Origin: Hippasteria phrygiana
Lineage: Eukaryota; Echinodermata; Asteroidea; Valvatida; Goniasteridae
DNA: 64,000 nucleotides
Assembly: GCA_037893225.1 (NCBI GenBank)
Contig: JAZGUH010000559.1
Location: 186,001 to 250,000 of the forward strand
Direction of reading: 5' to 3'
Within the stretch, counting starts at the first letter, position 1. Every line of letters begins with the position of its first letter. The translations under genes and the position numbers were made by a program. Under the pieces are notes generated by a model that was not told the origin of the DNA, made no database searches, and worked only from the letters and a program-made list of their open reading frames with translations. This document shows positions 1 to 12,369 of the stretch, in pieces.

Positions 1-725
1 AAAAAATGTAGTTCAGTAAATTGGTGGACATGAACCACATTTATGAACCCCCTCGTTTCGCTTTAAAATCAATTAATCACTGGACTCTCTACCTCTGTGA
101 CTCGAGTTCACTTCCCACCAGGGCCTAATTGTGGACTACATTTTTCAGTTCTTATCCAATTCTGTGCGGTTTCCCCAGAACAGGTTTTCCTCCCAGGTAT
201 AAAACTACGGAAGCCATTAAAATTGACTCAGCGGATTTTCAAGCAGATTTAAAGTGAATATCCGCGTAGTTCTGGCATTGCTAAGGTTTAGCCAGTCAGC
301 GGATGTTCCCGCCAGTGTGTGCTCATACCTGACCAAGTTAATGAGGCAGTCGCCGGCCATGCGGTTTTGTTATGTTAATGGTCCTACTGAATAATACATT
401 ACTTCAGCGTGGTACGTACTACAGGTGTCCAAAGATTAGCCTGCCCACATTGATTTAGAATGAAGTTCCATAAAAGACACAACGCCTAAGTTGTGTTAGA
501 ATTCCTGAAGAATCAAGGTTGGGCCCTATGATATTATAAAACGAACAACAACAATAATTCAATTCTCCACAGAGAATGTTCATGCTATGTCACAGTTCTT
601 TCGTCACGTGTTGTTGGACTATCATGAGAGACCAGACATTGAGTTACCCGTATCTAAAGTCGGCAAACTTTCACAATGACAGTCTGGTATCTGAATAACT
701 TACCAGACTCTTAAACCAAGTTTTA
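1..725. other. CCNK intron or 3' side, no feature seen
   Basis: This is the part downstream of the last visible CCNK exon. I looked for the second cyclin fold (family motif LCTTLSLQW, MYLAGRLC) on the minus strand and did not see it. The stretch is AT-rich without clear repeats. Confidence 0.6.
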
Positions 726-905
726 ACCTTTTGGGTACGGACGACGGCCACAGCCGTGGTTTGAAAAAAAGACCACCTGGCTGGTTGTCATCTATATGCA
801 CATTCCTGCGTGTATTCAATCCATTGTTTGCCTATTGTTTGCATTATTCTTGGCGTACCAGCACCACATCAATAACAGCCAGACAGAAGGACTTTTTAAA
901 CTTAC
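726..905. mobile_element. MITE relative of the 37250-37410 repeat
   Basis: This stretch matches 37250-37410 closely: GGTTGTCATCTATATG, TGCATTCCTGCG, CAATCCATTGTTTGCCTATT, ACCAGCACC. It begins TTAACCTTTTGGGTACGG, like the TTAA-flanked CCCCTTGCGTACGG family. It lies 48 bp beyond the last visible CCNK donor. Confidence 0.5.
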
Positions 906-952
906 CAACCATACTCTCACAGCGAGTGGGCAAACACTCGACTCTCTCTCAC

Positions 953-3268
953 CTGTCATTGACAAATGTCCACGCCATCTGCACCAGCTGTTGTATCTTG
1001 GTCTTGTCCCCTTTCAGCGTCTTGGCATACTTGAGGAGGTAGCTGTAAGGGTGGTCCACCTGCAGGTCAAACTTAATGGTCTGAAGCAGGATCCGCTCGT
1101 ACGTCATGATCTCTTCCTGAAATTTAACAGAAACAGACAAGATAGGATTGAATACTTAACGTGGACAAATTACATGACAATGTAAATAAATCCCTGCCAT
1201 ATTTTTGGGAAATTAATTAGCAAGCAGAGAAGGAAGTTGGAGAGCCTTTGAACTGCATTACAAAAGTAGAAAATATACTTGAAGAAGAACACTGTACCAA
1301 AAGATGGTTTTAAAGATGGTTTTAAATAAAATAAATTTTAAAAAATATCGACATCGTGACGAGCCTTTTAACTCCCCTCCCCTCACAGATGTATATACAG
1401 TTGTAGTTTGATATTCCTAACTTTTTAAGTCCTCCTGCATTGATCGGTCTAAAATTTCATGTTCCACACATTCCCTCTTCAGACTTAGCCAAATAGCATG
1501 ATAAAATCCCCTTTGGTCATTTTTTTTTTTTAATAACCCCCGCTGACAATTCCCTTGTGTGTATGCAAATTTCACTCGGCGCCAAACATCTAGTGGCATG
1601 CAATGCCTGATCAATCATCCATTCCCCAGACCTGCTCCAGGGCCATGATTGACAGTGTCCAGGCCAAAGACTCGAGGCGGAGAAGGGCTTCTAGAGCAAG
1701 TGAATACCAATGTACAACAAAAAGCAGTACACTTCTCTCAACAATGTTTGGATATTTTTTCAAGTGGACGGGGAGATTATATCCAACAGTCATGACCGAC
1801 CTATGATGGCCACATGACTGTCACATGATTGTCACATGATTGTCACATGACTGTACCTTTGGATCATCACCAAATGCACTGAAGTGAGGGTCAGGAACCA
1901 TGAGCTTGGCCACACGGATGATATCCTTGCACTTCTTTGGTGTCTCTTCCACTTTACCAGCCAGGAACAGGCAGGCCGCCCCAGTCACCTGAGTACGAGA
2001 ACAGATGGTGAAAAATTACTGCATTATGAGTGAAAAAAAAAACATGAACAATTCCAGTCAAAGTGTGCTCATGGAAACAGCAAAAACTAAACTACTGAAT
2101 TATTATGAAATATCTTACCGGTACTTAACTCTAAGTAAATAATCCTGTGAAATCATGGCACCTGCGCTGTCATTTTCAAGAAAAGTAGAATTTCTGTATC
2201 AACTTTGAAAAACTTTTTTGGCGGTCAAAATTACAACTAATCTTTTATAATAGAAATAATAAAAATTAATGTCGACTACAAAAACAGTCATACTTACATA
2301 TCTGGGGAAGTCCTTGAAGGAGTGGAACATGTAAAAGCGATGAAAGTAGACGACTCCGGTGGCCATGGTATCATATCGACTGTGTCTTGCCAGTCAAGGT
2401 ACATGTAGATCAACAATGGCTTCAAATCTCATATAAGCCAGTTCGGTACTTCAACTGCACATGTGCACAATGACATGGGTCACAGGTCAATCGGGATAAC
2501 TAACGCACGTGTATGAATATGCAAGGTGGTTGTGCAAGGTGGTTGCACAATGCGCACACGTTAAATTCAATCAGAATGGGCATTTGCGTAATATCGCGTG
2601 ACATTACGTCAGCAATTTTATCCCGAATAACCTTTGACCTGGACTACTTCGGGATACCAAACTGGCTTATTCAGGTCATCATGCTGAGCCATTAGCTGGC
2701 CCCCCCCCCCCCACACACCTTTGCCCACAGCAATAAAGACATGTTTATCAACATGTGATCACAGCATTTCTTTTTAAGAATTGTGATTCACTTGTATGAA
2801 GTGATATTCTTTTTAACCCCAACGTACCTGAATCCATCAAAATCCTTCCCCTGTTTTGGAGGATTTCGGCGGATTCAGGATACCTCCATATTGAAACCTG
2901 GGGGATTTGGATGGATTGAGGATTGTAAGCCTAGCGTTACTGCAGGATTTTGATGGATTCAGGATACCTCCATATTGAGCAGTCACCAAAACCAACTTTT
3001 TGTGCATGACAAAATAGGTGGATTTTTGGCGGATTCAGGATACTTTCTAGTAAAGTTACCCAAGGGGTTCAAGGGTTAAAGGAACAGTAGCCTTATATGT
3101 CAACATCTTTGAGCTTAATAAGCAAGGATACAGTCCCTGTGAGGTGCCAGCATCAATGATGAAGCGAGCACCTTCCTTACGGTATCTGGCCTCAGTAGCT
3201 GCATCGATGCTATCCTTCCTAGAGGGAGTATCCAACAGATCATCTTTTTCATAGTACCAACACGGCAT
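953..3268 (-). CDS. CCNK: Cyclin K, N-terminal part (four coding exons, runs off the left edge)
   Basis: Cyclin K is the regulatory partner of CDK12/CDK13 and supports RNA polymerase II CTD Ser2 phosphorylation and transcription of long DNA-repair genes in the nucleus. Coding exons in gene order: 3268-3132, 2379-2298, 1988-1857, 1116-953. All have GT-AG borders and phases that join without a gap, giving 171 codons plus two bases. The protein opens [11 protein letters not shown], then [13 protein letters not shown], then the cyclin box ([45 protein letters not shown]), ending at [11 protein letters not shown]. This follows the human protein closely over residues ~23-195; human cyclin K has about 20 extra N-terminal residues. 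The ATG at 3268 is the first in frame. The frame stays open upstream to a possible acceptor at 3282/3283, so a further 5' coding exon is possible. The second cyclin fold and the Pro-rich tail were not found in 1-952 and should lie to the left. Confidence 0.95.
1811..1852. repeat. 11-bp tandem repeat beside a CCNK donor
   Basis: Four copies of CACATGAYTGT/CACATGATTGT follow within 5 bases of the 5' splice site of the CCNK exon 1988-1857. The donor's own GTACAGTCATGTGAC merges into the repeat. Confidence 0.7.
2436..2667. mobile_element. AGCCAGTTCGGTA MITE, copy 1 (CCNK intron)
   Basis: Ends AGCCAGTTCGGTA and the complement of ATACCAAACTGGCT, flanked by TA. The body GTGACATTACGTCAGCAATT and ATCCCGAATAACCTTTGA is shared with 43939-44144 and 53433-53876. 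TA duplications suggest a Tc1/mariner-type mover. It lies 56 bp upstream of a CCNK exon. Confidence 0.75.
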
Positions 3269-4080
3269 CACAACTACTGTACCTGTGCAAAATTAGGGAG
3301 GGGGGAGGGGGAATCCAACAAAAATCTTTTTAAATGCAGTGAAATATTTCATTTGAGAATTTAAGAAGCAAAATTTGTAAATATAAATGTTTTTTGTGTG
3401 CACTCTTAGCCAGGATTTCGCGATTTTACACACCTTTCATCATGTTGTGTTAAACCTTGGAAGTTAATAGCACTTGATTTTGGTTAGACAGATGGAACAT
3501 TCCAAGTCTTTTGTTGAAATTGGTCCTCGCACCAATTGAAGTACGTGCTTAGTCTATGGGGTTGGGTTATAAAGGAACAATAGGAAACACAAAGCATTGT
3601 CCTCGCACGTATTAGGAAAGTACGACTGCGTGCGCATGCATGTATTGCATCGCAAATACCGCCTGGTTGATATGTCAAAAGGGATTGTGGGAAGGAAACA
3701 GGAGCCAACATTGATCCGTTCTCCTTCCCACAATCCCTTGTGACCATTGTGACGTATCAACCAGGCAGAATTTGCGATAGATCTATGGCGGTATCCAACA
3801 AAGATAGCGGTATCCGTGAAACAGCTCATGGTCGAGTTAGGCTGTGTCCGAATTACTTGGCTATGGCTGGTTACACCGCCTGGCTGAGTCCACACAATGT
3901 TCACAAGGGATTGTGGGAAGGAAAAGGGAGCAAACATTGCTCTCAGCCACGCGGTATACAATAAGGTCTATGGCAGCGGCTGCAGCCACTTCTCATAGAC
4001 TTGTGTGTAACTTCAAGCTGTAGCCAAGTAAGTAATAAGCTTTTTCGACTTGCTCAAAGCATCAGCCCTTACTGGCATTA

Positions 4081-4929
4081 GGCCAAAAAAAGAATAGTTC
4101 TGCTTCCGATTACATGCCTTTCATAAATAGGGTGTTTTTTCGTGCTGTTTGAATGTGGTATTCAATTATATGCGAATTTCAGTCTGAACTATTTCCATTT
4201 ACGCTACGAAAGCTATACAAAAATGGCTACAAAAAGTGATAAGAACTTGCCTTAATTAATGTCAAAAATATTTACGGTCGATAATTAATTCTTTAAAATA
4301 ATGGAGAATTTTCACTTTAAGTACAAGCGGTAAAACCTCGAAATCAATTCATGAACACAGAAAATACATACACGGACAAGAGAGATCAAGCTCTGTGAAT
4401 TAACTTAAGAAATCTTCTTTCTCCATCGATGTTTACATTTTTTTACATTTTTACGATGTCAGATCTGACCTGGAACTGCAGTGCCCTCTGCAGTGTTACG
4501 CTATGTTGGGCGGCCATATGCATTAGACTGGTTGCCGCATTTCCGTCAAGCCTTCTTTGGCACTTTTAAGTGGGCGGCGCGGCGGGAACCAGTACAGCAT
4601 TGCTGCATTGAGCATTACGCACATGTTTCCATCACAGTGATATGAAATCACGCACCGAAGGGAACTTGTAATCGCGAACGGAACTTGTAAAAACAATGGA
4701 GGTTTCTTCTAAAAAAAAAAAACGAATGAAAGTAGGCAAACAAATTACAAGCGTTTTTGACGTAAATAGGCTGTTGAGAGGCGTTTTGTGAAGACAGAAA
4801 AGACTACAGTTTTGGTTTTTTTGTTTGTTTTTGTTTGGGTATTTTTACTTGCCAATAACTATTTTAGGGTCGGGGCCATAAATATAGGGTAGGTCGGGTA
4901 ACCGGAAGCAGAACTATTTTTGTTTTGCC
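4081..4929. mobile_element. Harbinger-like MITE, long copy, 849 bp
   Basis: The ends GGCCAAAA...ATAGTTCTGCTTCCGATTAC and GGTAACCGGAAGCAGAACTA...TTTTGCC match the 235-bp copy at 14389-14623, with TTA at 4078-4080 and 4930-4932. Unlike the short copy, its centre holds a GC-rich stretch (about 4490-4690) with GGGCGGCGCGGCGGGAACC, including a GCGGGAA E2F-like word. It could therefore be a MITE that captured, or was invaded by, promoter-like DNA near the CCNK start. Confidence 0.65.
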
Positions 4930-6107
4930 TTAGAAGTTAGAAGAGCAAGCACATTAGAACGGACGTGATTGGTCGCATTGGTTACATGTTGGTTGTCATG
5001 GTTGCAAAAATCCTCTTCTGATTGGCTAATAATGTGACATTATAACACTGTACTATATAGCTGTTCTAATAAGCCAGTTCGATGTTTCGCTCGCGCATGC
5101 GCCAACTCCCTAATGACCGTTTTTTTTTTTATACACAATACCCGATAGCAACGCACGTTTTGGACATGCTTTTTCCATTTCAGCTTGGATTTCTTCATAT
5201 TACAAGTCTAAATTTTCCAAACCTGTCGAAATGTTTGTCATCATCGGAGACCCCATTAAATAAACTATAACTTGATTTTGGAATCAGCATTTTATCGCTC
5301 AGAACAAAAAAGTTGTGATTTTTCCCGAACCCCCGCACATTGTCCGGGCCCACCGGACGTCCAGCCCGTGAGACACGGGCTAAATTAGTTCCAAATATCG
5401 CTACGCACAACGCAGCAACACGGAACATGCGTCGCGTACCGCAAGCCAGACTAAGTCTGGCAATGGACTTATGGCATCCACGCACAATACGCATACGGTA
5501 CCAGTCTGGTTTCCGCCACGCAAGATGTCTCGGGAATCATTTTGCTTCTGTACTCGATCTATAAAAATACTTGTTGACTGAGTGCGCCTGGTTTGACTGA
5601 TTTTCTTTTTATATCACCCTTGACACCCTGTTTATAATAGTTTGGGCTTATGTGTACGAAGCTTGGGCGTTTTTTGGCATTCCTTTTATTTATAAAGTTA
5701 CATTCAAAAAAAGTTACAATTTGTCAAAGAGATTTAGAGTTATACATGTGATTTCAAGGAACGTTGCGGCACTGACGCGTGAAAAGCGCAAGTTAAAAGT
5801 TAGATTTTTTTTTTATTTTATTTTCCTGCCAGAATGAACGAAGTTTCTATATAAAGGAAAGCGTTCCATATCCGGACATCACTTATTTTCCCTTAATATG
5901 ACTTAAAACTACAAAAAAGTGTAAATCTGATGAAGAAACACGAATTTAGGAGAGAAAATGTTTCAACTGATTCTTTGAAAATACTTTTTCTGTCATGGCC
6001 TATAGACTTTGTGCACGAGGTATCAAGTGATGTCCGGATGTGGAACTCTTTCCACCCAGTAGTCTTTTGGGAAATTTAAACAAGCGGTGTTTTGTATTTA
6101 GTCTATA

Positions 6108-6522
6108 TGTGACCCACTCTGCAAAAAGGGCAATTATGTTTTGAAAATAGTGTTTTATATATAGCTGGAAAGGCCATTTTATACGCTTTTATATGGTATA
6201 TGTCTGAGGCCTGTAGCATTTTGCATTTACGAGATATTTGGAAATTTGCATGTTTGTTTTCAGGAATTTCTTGAAATGACTTAAGGATAAACAAGCCATT
6301 TAAAAAAAAAAAAAGCTAAGCAATAGATTGAAGCACTCGACACAAACACATTCTTTTTCCAACTTTATTCACTGAAATCAAAGATTTTGGTTATGAACTA
6401 GAATAATATAGGTATAAAAGATGCAAAATATTCCCTCCCTTAAAAAATCACTTGTTTGAAGAATTGTTCACCCTCTTCACATAGAACGGCCCATTACGCG
6501 TAAAAGCACACAGCGGGTCACA
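6108..6522. mobile_element. TGTGACCC-end MITE, uninterrupted copy
   Basis: Ends TGTGACCCACTCTGC and the complement of CAGCGGGTCACA, with TA on each side. The body is shared with 33668-34399 and, more distantly, 47940-48390. This copy keeps the intact GACTTAAGG site that is occupied in the 33668 copy. Confidence 0.7.
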
Positions 6523-6732
6523 TATGGTAAGATTTTACTCTCTTTTTACATTTTGTCAAAATACTTACGGGAAAAGCTTTTACTTTCCACAACTGCACAC
6601 AGAAGAAAGATGATATGACGAACGATCATGACAGCAAATTTGATGTCAGTGCGTGCTACGTGCAAAAAGGTACGCGCCGAGAAAGTTGGTCGCCCGAATA
6701 TTGGGCAGCACGAATTTAGGACCCAGCACGAT

Positions 6733-8137
6733 CAGGGGTCGATTTAGACCAACAAAAATCGCATGCACTGGTGCATGTAGACCAAAAAAGTTACATGCAC
6801 AAAATAAATTTTACATGCACAAAATAGTGTGCACACAAGTCATAACCCAAAAGAACAATAGGTTTGTTGTTTTAAAATGTGTATTCCTACAAATTTTCAA
6901 ATGTAGCTATTACATGTATAGTGCTGTTAAGGGTATTGTTTTGCTTTGTAAATAAAATGTGTTTTTGTACAATTGTATTCGCTGTTTGTTTATTTCATCA
7001 GTGGTAATTAGCAATCTCTGACACGATCGCGAGAAGACGAAGCCGAAGCCGAAGTTACGTTACTACTGTAGTATCATGTTCCACGGAAGACTGTTCGATA
7101 TTTTGATACCGAAATATCGGCCCAAAATATTGCGATATTATCGTGATGACGTCACTTTTTCCTAACCGGAAGAACGGAGGAATAATTTTTTCTTTTGATG
7201 GAAATCACCACGTGTACAGCATCATGAGATCGGGCCCACCGGGATCGGACCCGCCGGGACTGAGCTCGGTTCCGCTAAAATTTAATATCAGGGCCGGCCA
7301 CCGAGAGATCGCGAATCGGGCCGGGGCCCGGGGGCCGAGGCCGCTCCGGCAATCGGGCCAGGAAGGATCGGGGGCCGGGTTGATGACAACTCAGACAAGG
7401 CTTCACTTGTTGAGTAGTTGGAGTACTACGACATTTACCTTCAGTTGGCTTCCTTGCGGCACTAAAGACGAGCGTTTGTTTCTATTTTGACACTGTTGAT
7501 TTATAGTAACAGCTGATAAATTATACCATGGACGCCCAAATCACCCGTGAGCTGTCAAAAACATGGTCTTGCATGTCTTGTGCACAATGCATGTGCCGCA
7601 CGCATTGTCGTTTCTCAAGACGACTTTCGCTTCGTGTTAGATGCGTGTACATGCATTGTACACTGGGAATAAGACGGTGGCATTCAGTGCGGTTGCTTGC
7701 ACTTGACCAAGACTACCAACAAAGCAACACGCATGCGCAGATGTGCTTTTGAGGTTGGCTTTATTGATCAATTGCTCTAACCCCAGGTCGCGGGGGCCGG
7801 GTAACAAGTCTTTTCTCAAGTCAATGTTAGCTGCGTGTACGTACATTGTACATTGGGAATAATATGGTAGCAGATCGGTTGCGGTTGTTTGCACTTGACC
7901 GAGACTACAACGATGGTAATATGCAGGCACGCACACATCATGTCGATCGTTGCGTGCAATAAATCGGGTGCGCGTTGATACGTTGTTCAACATGGGGAAA
8001 TATACGAGCAGGTACGTACGTACAGGCCTAAAAAGGTACATGCACAGCGTGCACGTTGTATCAGAGGTTTACGTGCACAGAGGAAAAAGTACATGCACCA
8101 GTGCATGCGTGCACCCGTCTATTAAAATCGAACACTG
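6733..8137. mobile_element. Non-autonomous hAT element, 1405 bp
   Basis: The ends are CAGGGGTCGATTTAGACC and, as complement, CAGTGTTCGATTTTAATAGA. Each is followed inside by a GCATGCACTGGTGCATGT block. The exact 8-bp repeat AGCACGAT flanks it (6725-6732 and 8138-8145), the hAT target-site length. Many TGCATG/GTGCAC words fill both subterminal regions. No transposase frame is visible. It lies in the CCNK-SETD3 intergenic region. Confidence 0.8.
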
Positions 8138-8296
8138 AGCACGATACTGGTCAATGCTGGTAGTTCCCGAATTTATTGCCATTTATATAAAATTGATTAT
8201 TCTGGTTATTATTTTCCATATGTTCCATGCAAAGATATGTGAAAGAGTACATATATCTCTCAACTCATGACTGATATTTAGCATAAAATCAATTAA

Positions 8297-9384
8297 AGGA
8301 GAATTCCAGGCTCTATAATATTTTATCTAGTCTAAAAGAACATACACTAACATACATACTGCACCAAGAGTTGGATTTTCTTTGTTATGGAGAACGACAC
8401 ACGCGCCCTTTATATTTACGATTTCTTGCCATTCAGCAGTACAAAGGGCGCGTCCATACTGTTCGAAGTTCCCGCGACATCCGGGAGATTATGACGTAGT
8501 GTCCGCACCTCAATGGAAATCCATGGTTGGCTACGTGCGGTATCATACCTAGACGCAGCTTAGTGCATATGAATACGTATGTTTTATAAGGCGCCCGACT
8601 ATTGCGTGAATGCGTAAGGCTGATGTTTACTTCGACTTGACGTGCTGCAATTTATCGTGGTTTTTTGTATTTCTTTAGAAGAGCACAAAGTCTGTTCTGG
8701 TCGGAAAGAAAATATGTTAGGCACTGCATCATCTCGAAGATTCTTAGCCTACCCTAGGAGAACTGCCTGCCGATTTTCCTCAAAGCAATCCGGTTCGAAG
8801 TCGTCGCGTTTTTATATTGTTCAGCCATTTCTTACAAATATCCGGTCGTTTGACTTTGGGGGATTGGGAATTTGGAAGAAGGCGCTGAGACCTTTTAGAG
8901 AATTCGGTTTATTTGAGCAGCCAAAAGCTTGCCAAATCGTCATGATGTTGCTGTACTACAGCACGACCGAGTTTTGCTTTAGCAGTCAGGCAAAAATTCG
9001 CCAGGAATATGGAAAACAGACGTGCGTCAAGGAACAACACTGCCGCGTTCTCGTGTGTGTTGCATGTATGGACAATGGTTCACAGCACTCGCACAGCTCA
9101 GGCTCCGGGGCCGGCCGGGTACCGGCATGCAATGCATGCAACGTCTGATACTCAGACAAGGTACCGGCCGGCCGGCTTGGTAGTGCAGCCACTACGTCAC
9201 AGTATCCCGGATGTACCGATATTCTAGAGCAAAAGGGCGGCCCGCATGACGGCAGGCGCGTTATGAAAAAACCTCCGGTTTATACGATTACCGAAACCAA
9301 TCAAAATGAAATAAAAAGTAAGTCACAATTGCAATTAACGTTCTTTAACATTATGTTATTATAAACTCAGGGTGGACTTTCCCT
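8297..9384. mobile_element. TTAA-flanked element, 1.09 kb
   Basis: Ends AGGAGAATTCCAGG and the complement of GGTGGACTTTCCCT form an inverted pair, with TTAA on both sides (8293-8296 and 9385-9388). A 168-codon frame inside (8642-9148) has no recognisable protein features. A GC-rich inverted repeat, GGCCGGGTACC / GGTACCGGCC, sits at about 9110-9176. Confidence 0.5.
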
Positions 9385-10677
9385 TTAATATTTGGACTGG
9401 TTCACAGTGCCATAGGCTAGGCTGGCATGGTGTTTGGCCTCCATACCCACAATGCATTTGTTGAGAATGTCGACGGACACGGCCTCATTTCGGGATGAAG
9501 GACGTGACAATCTCAAAATATTAAATGAACCAAGTAATCAATAGTGGATTAATAAAAGAGCCCCTGCATCCCAACAGCAAGAACAAGGACAGTCATACCT
9601 GAAAACTACGCCTCCTACAACGAAATTTTGGGTGTGAAAATAGCCGGAGAAACACAAGAACTGACGACAGCATAGGATGTGGATAGACTGGAGATTCCGA
9701 TTCAGTAGCCTGCCCTCAACGTTAATCTCCAATTTAGTTTAGACTAGTTTATCAGTCCTTTCTTAATTCTTGACACTGATCGAGAGTATCCATTTTACTG
9801 TGTCAGCAATCTAGCTAGTTTTGTATGCATTTGAAAATACACAATATTATAGGACAGTAATTTAGTCTACGTACTAGACTTGTGATAAAGTCCAATTATT
9901 GATCGTACAACATTTCAATAGTAATGTCCCGTTATACACCTGAACGTGTGGCTAGAATTTGGACTTAATCTCAAGTCTAGCATATGCGTTACATCTGATT
10001 TTAGATTTTGTTACGGACGTGCAGTTGCCGATGTGGGGCGGATGCAGAAGGAGTGTTCAAACATCGCTCATCAGCGAATCGGTGTAAATTTGTGTTTGTG
10101 GGACTTTTCTCTATTCCTTTTGGCACAGAGTTGCTCAAAATTGCGTTAAATTGATTCTCTTCCCAAGGTAGGTGAGAGTTTAATGTAAATTTCTGTTAGG
10201 AAAACAATACATGGCTGATGACTGGTTTTTGTATGAAGCCTGAAAAGAGTGAATTGATCCTTTTAATACCTCCATGATGTGACCACTGACGTGACAATGA
10301 GATGACTGATCGATGTACATGTAGGCCGAGGTGATTGTGGATATTTAACTGGTCCCCGGCAAAACATTCTGAAAAGTTGTTTTGCCGGGAGTCTTCTCTG
10401 ATTGAAGATTGGTTAGCATACAAAATTTGGCATGTTCAATTTTGTCGGATTCGGATGTTTACCAATCAACAGTATTCAGTGATTTTGGGTCAACTCGTAC
10501 CCGAGTCAACTCGTACCCAGGTCAACTCGTACCCAGGTCAACTCGTACTCCCCTCTCCCATGTGGATGATATAATTTTTCATATACTGTCTTTGTTAGTA
10601 TTTTTTTAACCTTCTAAATGATATCTTCCACCAGAAACTGGACGACTGGTAATGGGTGACTGTATGAACGTTTTTAA

Positions 10678-10819
10678 CCCTAAACCTGCCAGACGCAGCA
10701 CAGTGCATCTGTGGTGACAGCTTGACCTTGCTGCACTCTGCACACAAGTCAATGTAACAAAGTGTGCAATCGGATGCATCTGGCAGGGTTTCTAGCCAAA
10801 ATACCCTGGAGGGTTAGGG
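10678..10819. mobile_element. TTAA-flanked MITE
   Basis: The inverted ends are CCCTAAACCTGCCAGACGCA and the complement of TGCATCTGGCAGGGTTT...TTAGGG. TTAA occurs on both sides (10674-10677 and 10820-10823), the target duplication of piggyBac-type elements. It is nested in the 10483-12004 element. Confidence 0.55.
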
Positions 10820-11317
10820 TTAATGGAGAATGTAGTGTTATTTAAATGTTTTTTTGCATTGCTCGATCTGCTGTCTTTTTTAATATTCCGAATGATACTT
10901 TCTTTTGCCCCTCCCTCTCCTATTTTTAGATAATTGATAATGATTTACGGTGTGAAATGTTTTACCCTCGCTGATAATATTTATTAAGGCAAGAAAGATT
11001 TGCAGAAGCATGTTTCATATTACTTCAGATAATGCATTTGAAATATATTTATATTTAAGAACTATTTTCAACTAATTAAATATGTTAATAATTTATTTTG
11101 CATTGATTATTTATTTTAATGAATACATGACTTGAATCCCTTTTGTGAATGCGTTTATAATATATTTATCTTTAATTATTATTTTCAACTACTAAATTGT
11201 ATTAAATAATTTATTTTGCATTGATTATTTATTTTAATGAATACTGCGGTATGACTTGACTCTATTTTGTGAATATGGGATGGCTCTGAAAAGAGCCGTT
11301 TGGTTTTGAATGACGCC

Positions 11318-11531
11318 CGTCTACAGCGCTGGCCTGGTGAGATGCTTATAGGCTGCAAGCAAGCTGGACGTCTTCAGTTCCCCTGCTTGGTATCGCTGCC
11401 ACAACTTGAACAGCCGGCCTTGGATTGTCTTGAACTGCTTCTGCTGGTACTGTTGCAGCTTCGACTCCTTTATCAGGCGCATCTGCAGTTGGACGTGTTC
11501 AGCCTCGCCGTGCAGGAGTTTTACCACTGTG
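11318..11531 (-). pseudogene. Coding-like exon fragment captured inside a mobile element
   Basis: On the minus strand an acceptor-like TTTTACACAG near 11532 opens a frame that ends at a TAG near 11321. The ~68-residue peptide is coiled-coil-like (HVQLQMRLIKESKLQQYQQK) and ends LFKLWQRYQAG... LTRPAL. GC content is clearly higher than the very AT-rich DNA to its right. I do not recognise the protein. It lies inside the 10483-12004 element, so it may be the last exon of a captured gene or of the element's own gene. Confidence 0.4.
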
Positions 11532-11737
11532 TAAAACTGGACACAGTGTCTCCCCTCTTTGCCATTCAGCCTCTTATTATTTTATTCTTCATATATTCTC
11601 AAAACGCTTTAAATAAAAAAACGGAACTAAACTAACAACAGCTAATTAATTAAGAGCTACTAATAGCGTTTAAAAAGAAAAAAGTGTGATTTAAACATTC
11701 ATAAATCTATCACCATATGCCTTTATAGTTATAAGAC

Positions 11738-11843
11738 CGGTTCATACTTTACACGAATGCGAAGCGAATTTGACGCCATGAAACATTCGCGGCGAAGATT
11801 CGCACAAGTTGTACGTTCGTATTCGTGTGAAGTATGAACCAGC
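11738..11843. mobile_element. Short palindromic MITE
   Basis: Near-palindrome with ends CGGTTCATACTTTACACGAA and the complement of TTCGTGTGAAGTATGAACC; the centre is CG-rich (GAAGCGAATTTGACGCC). It is nested in the 10483-12004 element. Confidence 0.5.
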
Positions 11844-12369
11844 ATTTATGTTTCCGAAACCATTAATTGGAACACGTGCTTGTGTTACGGGTACGAGTTG
11901 ACTCTGGTACGAGTTGACTTGGGTATGAGTTGACTTGGGTGTGAATTTTGGGGTACGAGTTGACTCGGTTACGAGTTGACTCGGGTACGAGTTGACCCAT
12001 TACCTATTCAGTGAGTTCGGTCGAGCCAAGCCGTTGCCAAATGGATAGTGCATCCGACTCGTTTCACATGTGGATGGTTGTGGGCTACATGATGGAGGAA
12101 TTAATCTACTGCCCAAATACTAGTCCTAGCCTTGTTGCCATCTTGCGATTGGCTAATATTTGCTCACATGTACAAATGTATATAGCGTGTGTGACTATAG
12201 TTGCCACTTTTTGTTGCCACACGTACTTATGTACATATGCATACGAGTGGCGACAAAAAGGACCCGGCGACTATAGTCATGCACGTTAGTTCCAACAGTA
12301 AGCGTTGAATAAAACAAAATAAGCCAATTTAATCGAGCTGCTCGATCGGGTGGCTTAATTAGAACCCTC

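Larger units (their letters stand above)
10483..12004. mobile_element. Mutator-like non-autonomous element with tandem-repeat ends
   Basis: Both ends are built from GGGTCAACTCGTACC-type 16-17 bp repeats in inverted orientation (10487-10550 and 11888-11998). The element is flanked by TATTCAGTGA at 10473-10482 and again at 12005-12014, a 10-bp direct repeat as made by MULE-type transposition (9-11 bp). Inside are an AT-rich tandem duplication of ~115 bp (11030-11275), two smaller nested MITEs and the coding-like fragment at 11318-11531. Confidence 0.6.

Noticed and set aside
3484..3964. Frames of 74-135 codons on both strands
   Set aside because: They lie in an inverted repeat (AAGGGATTGTGGGAAGGA words in both directions); no domain.
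8642..9148. 168-codon plus-strand frame
   Set aside because: No recognisable domain, lies within a TTAA-flanked element, and its composition looks like random translated repeat DNA.
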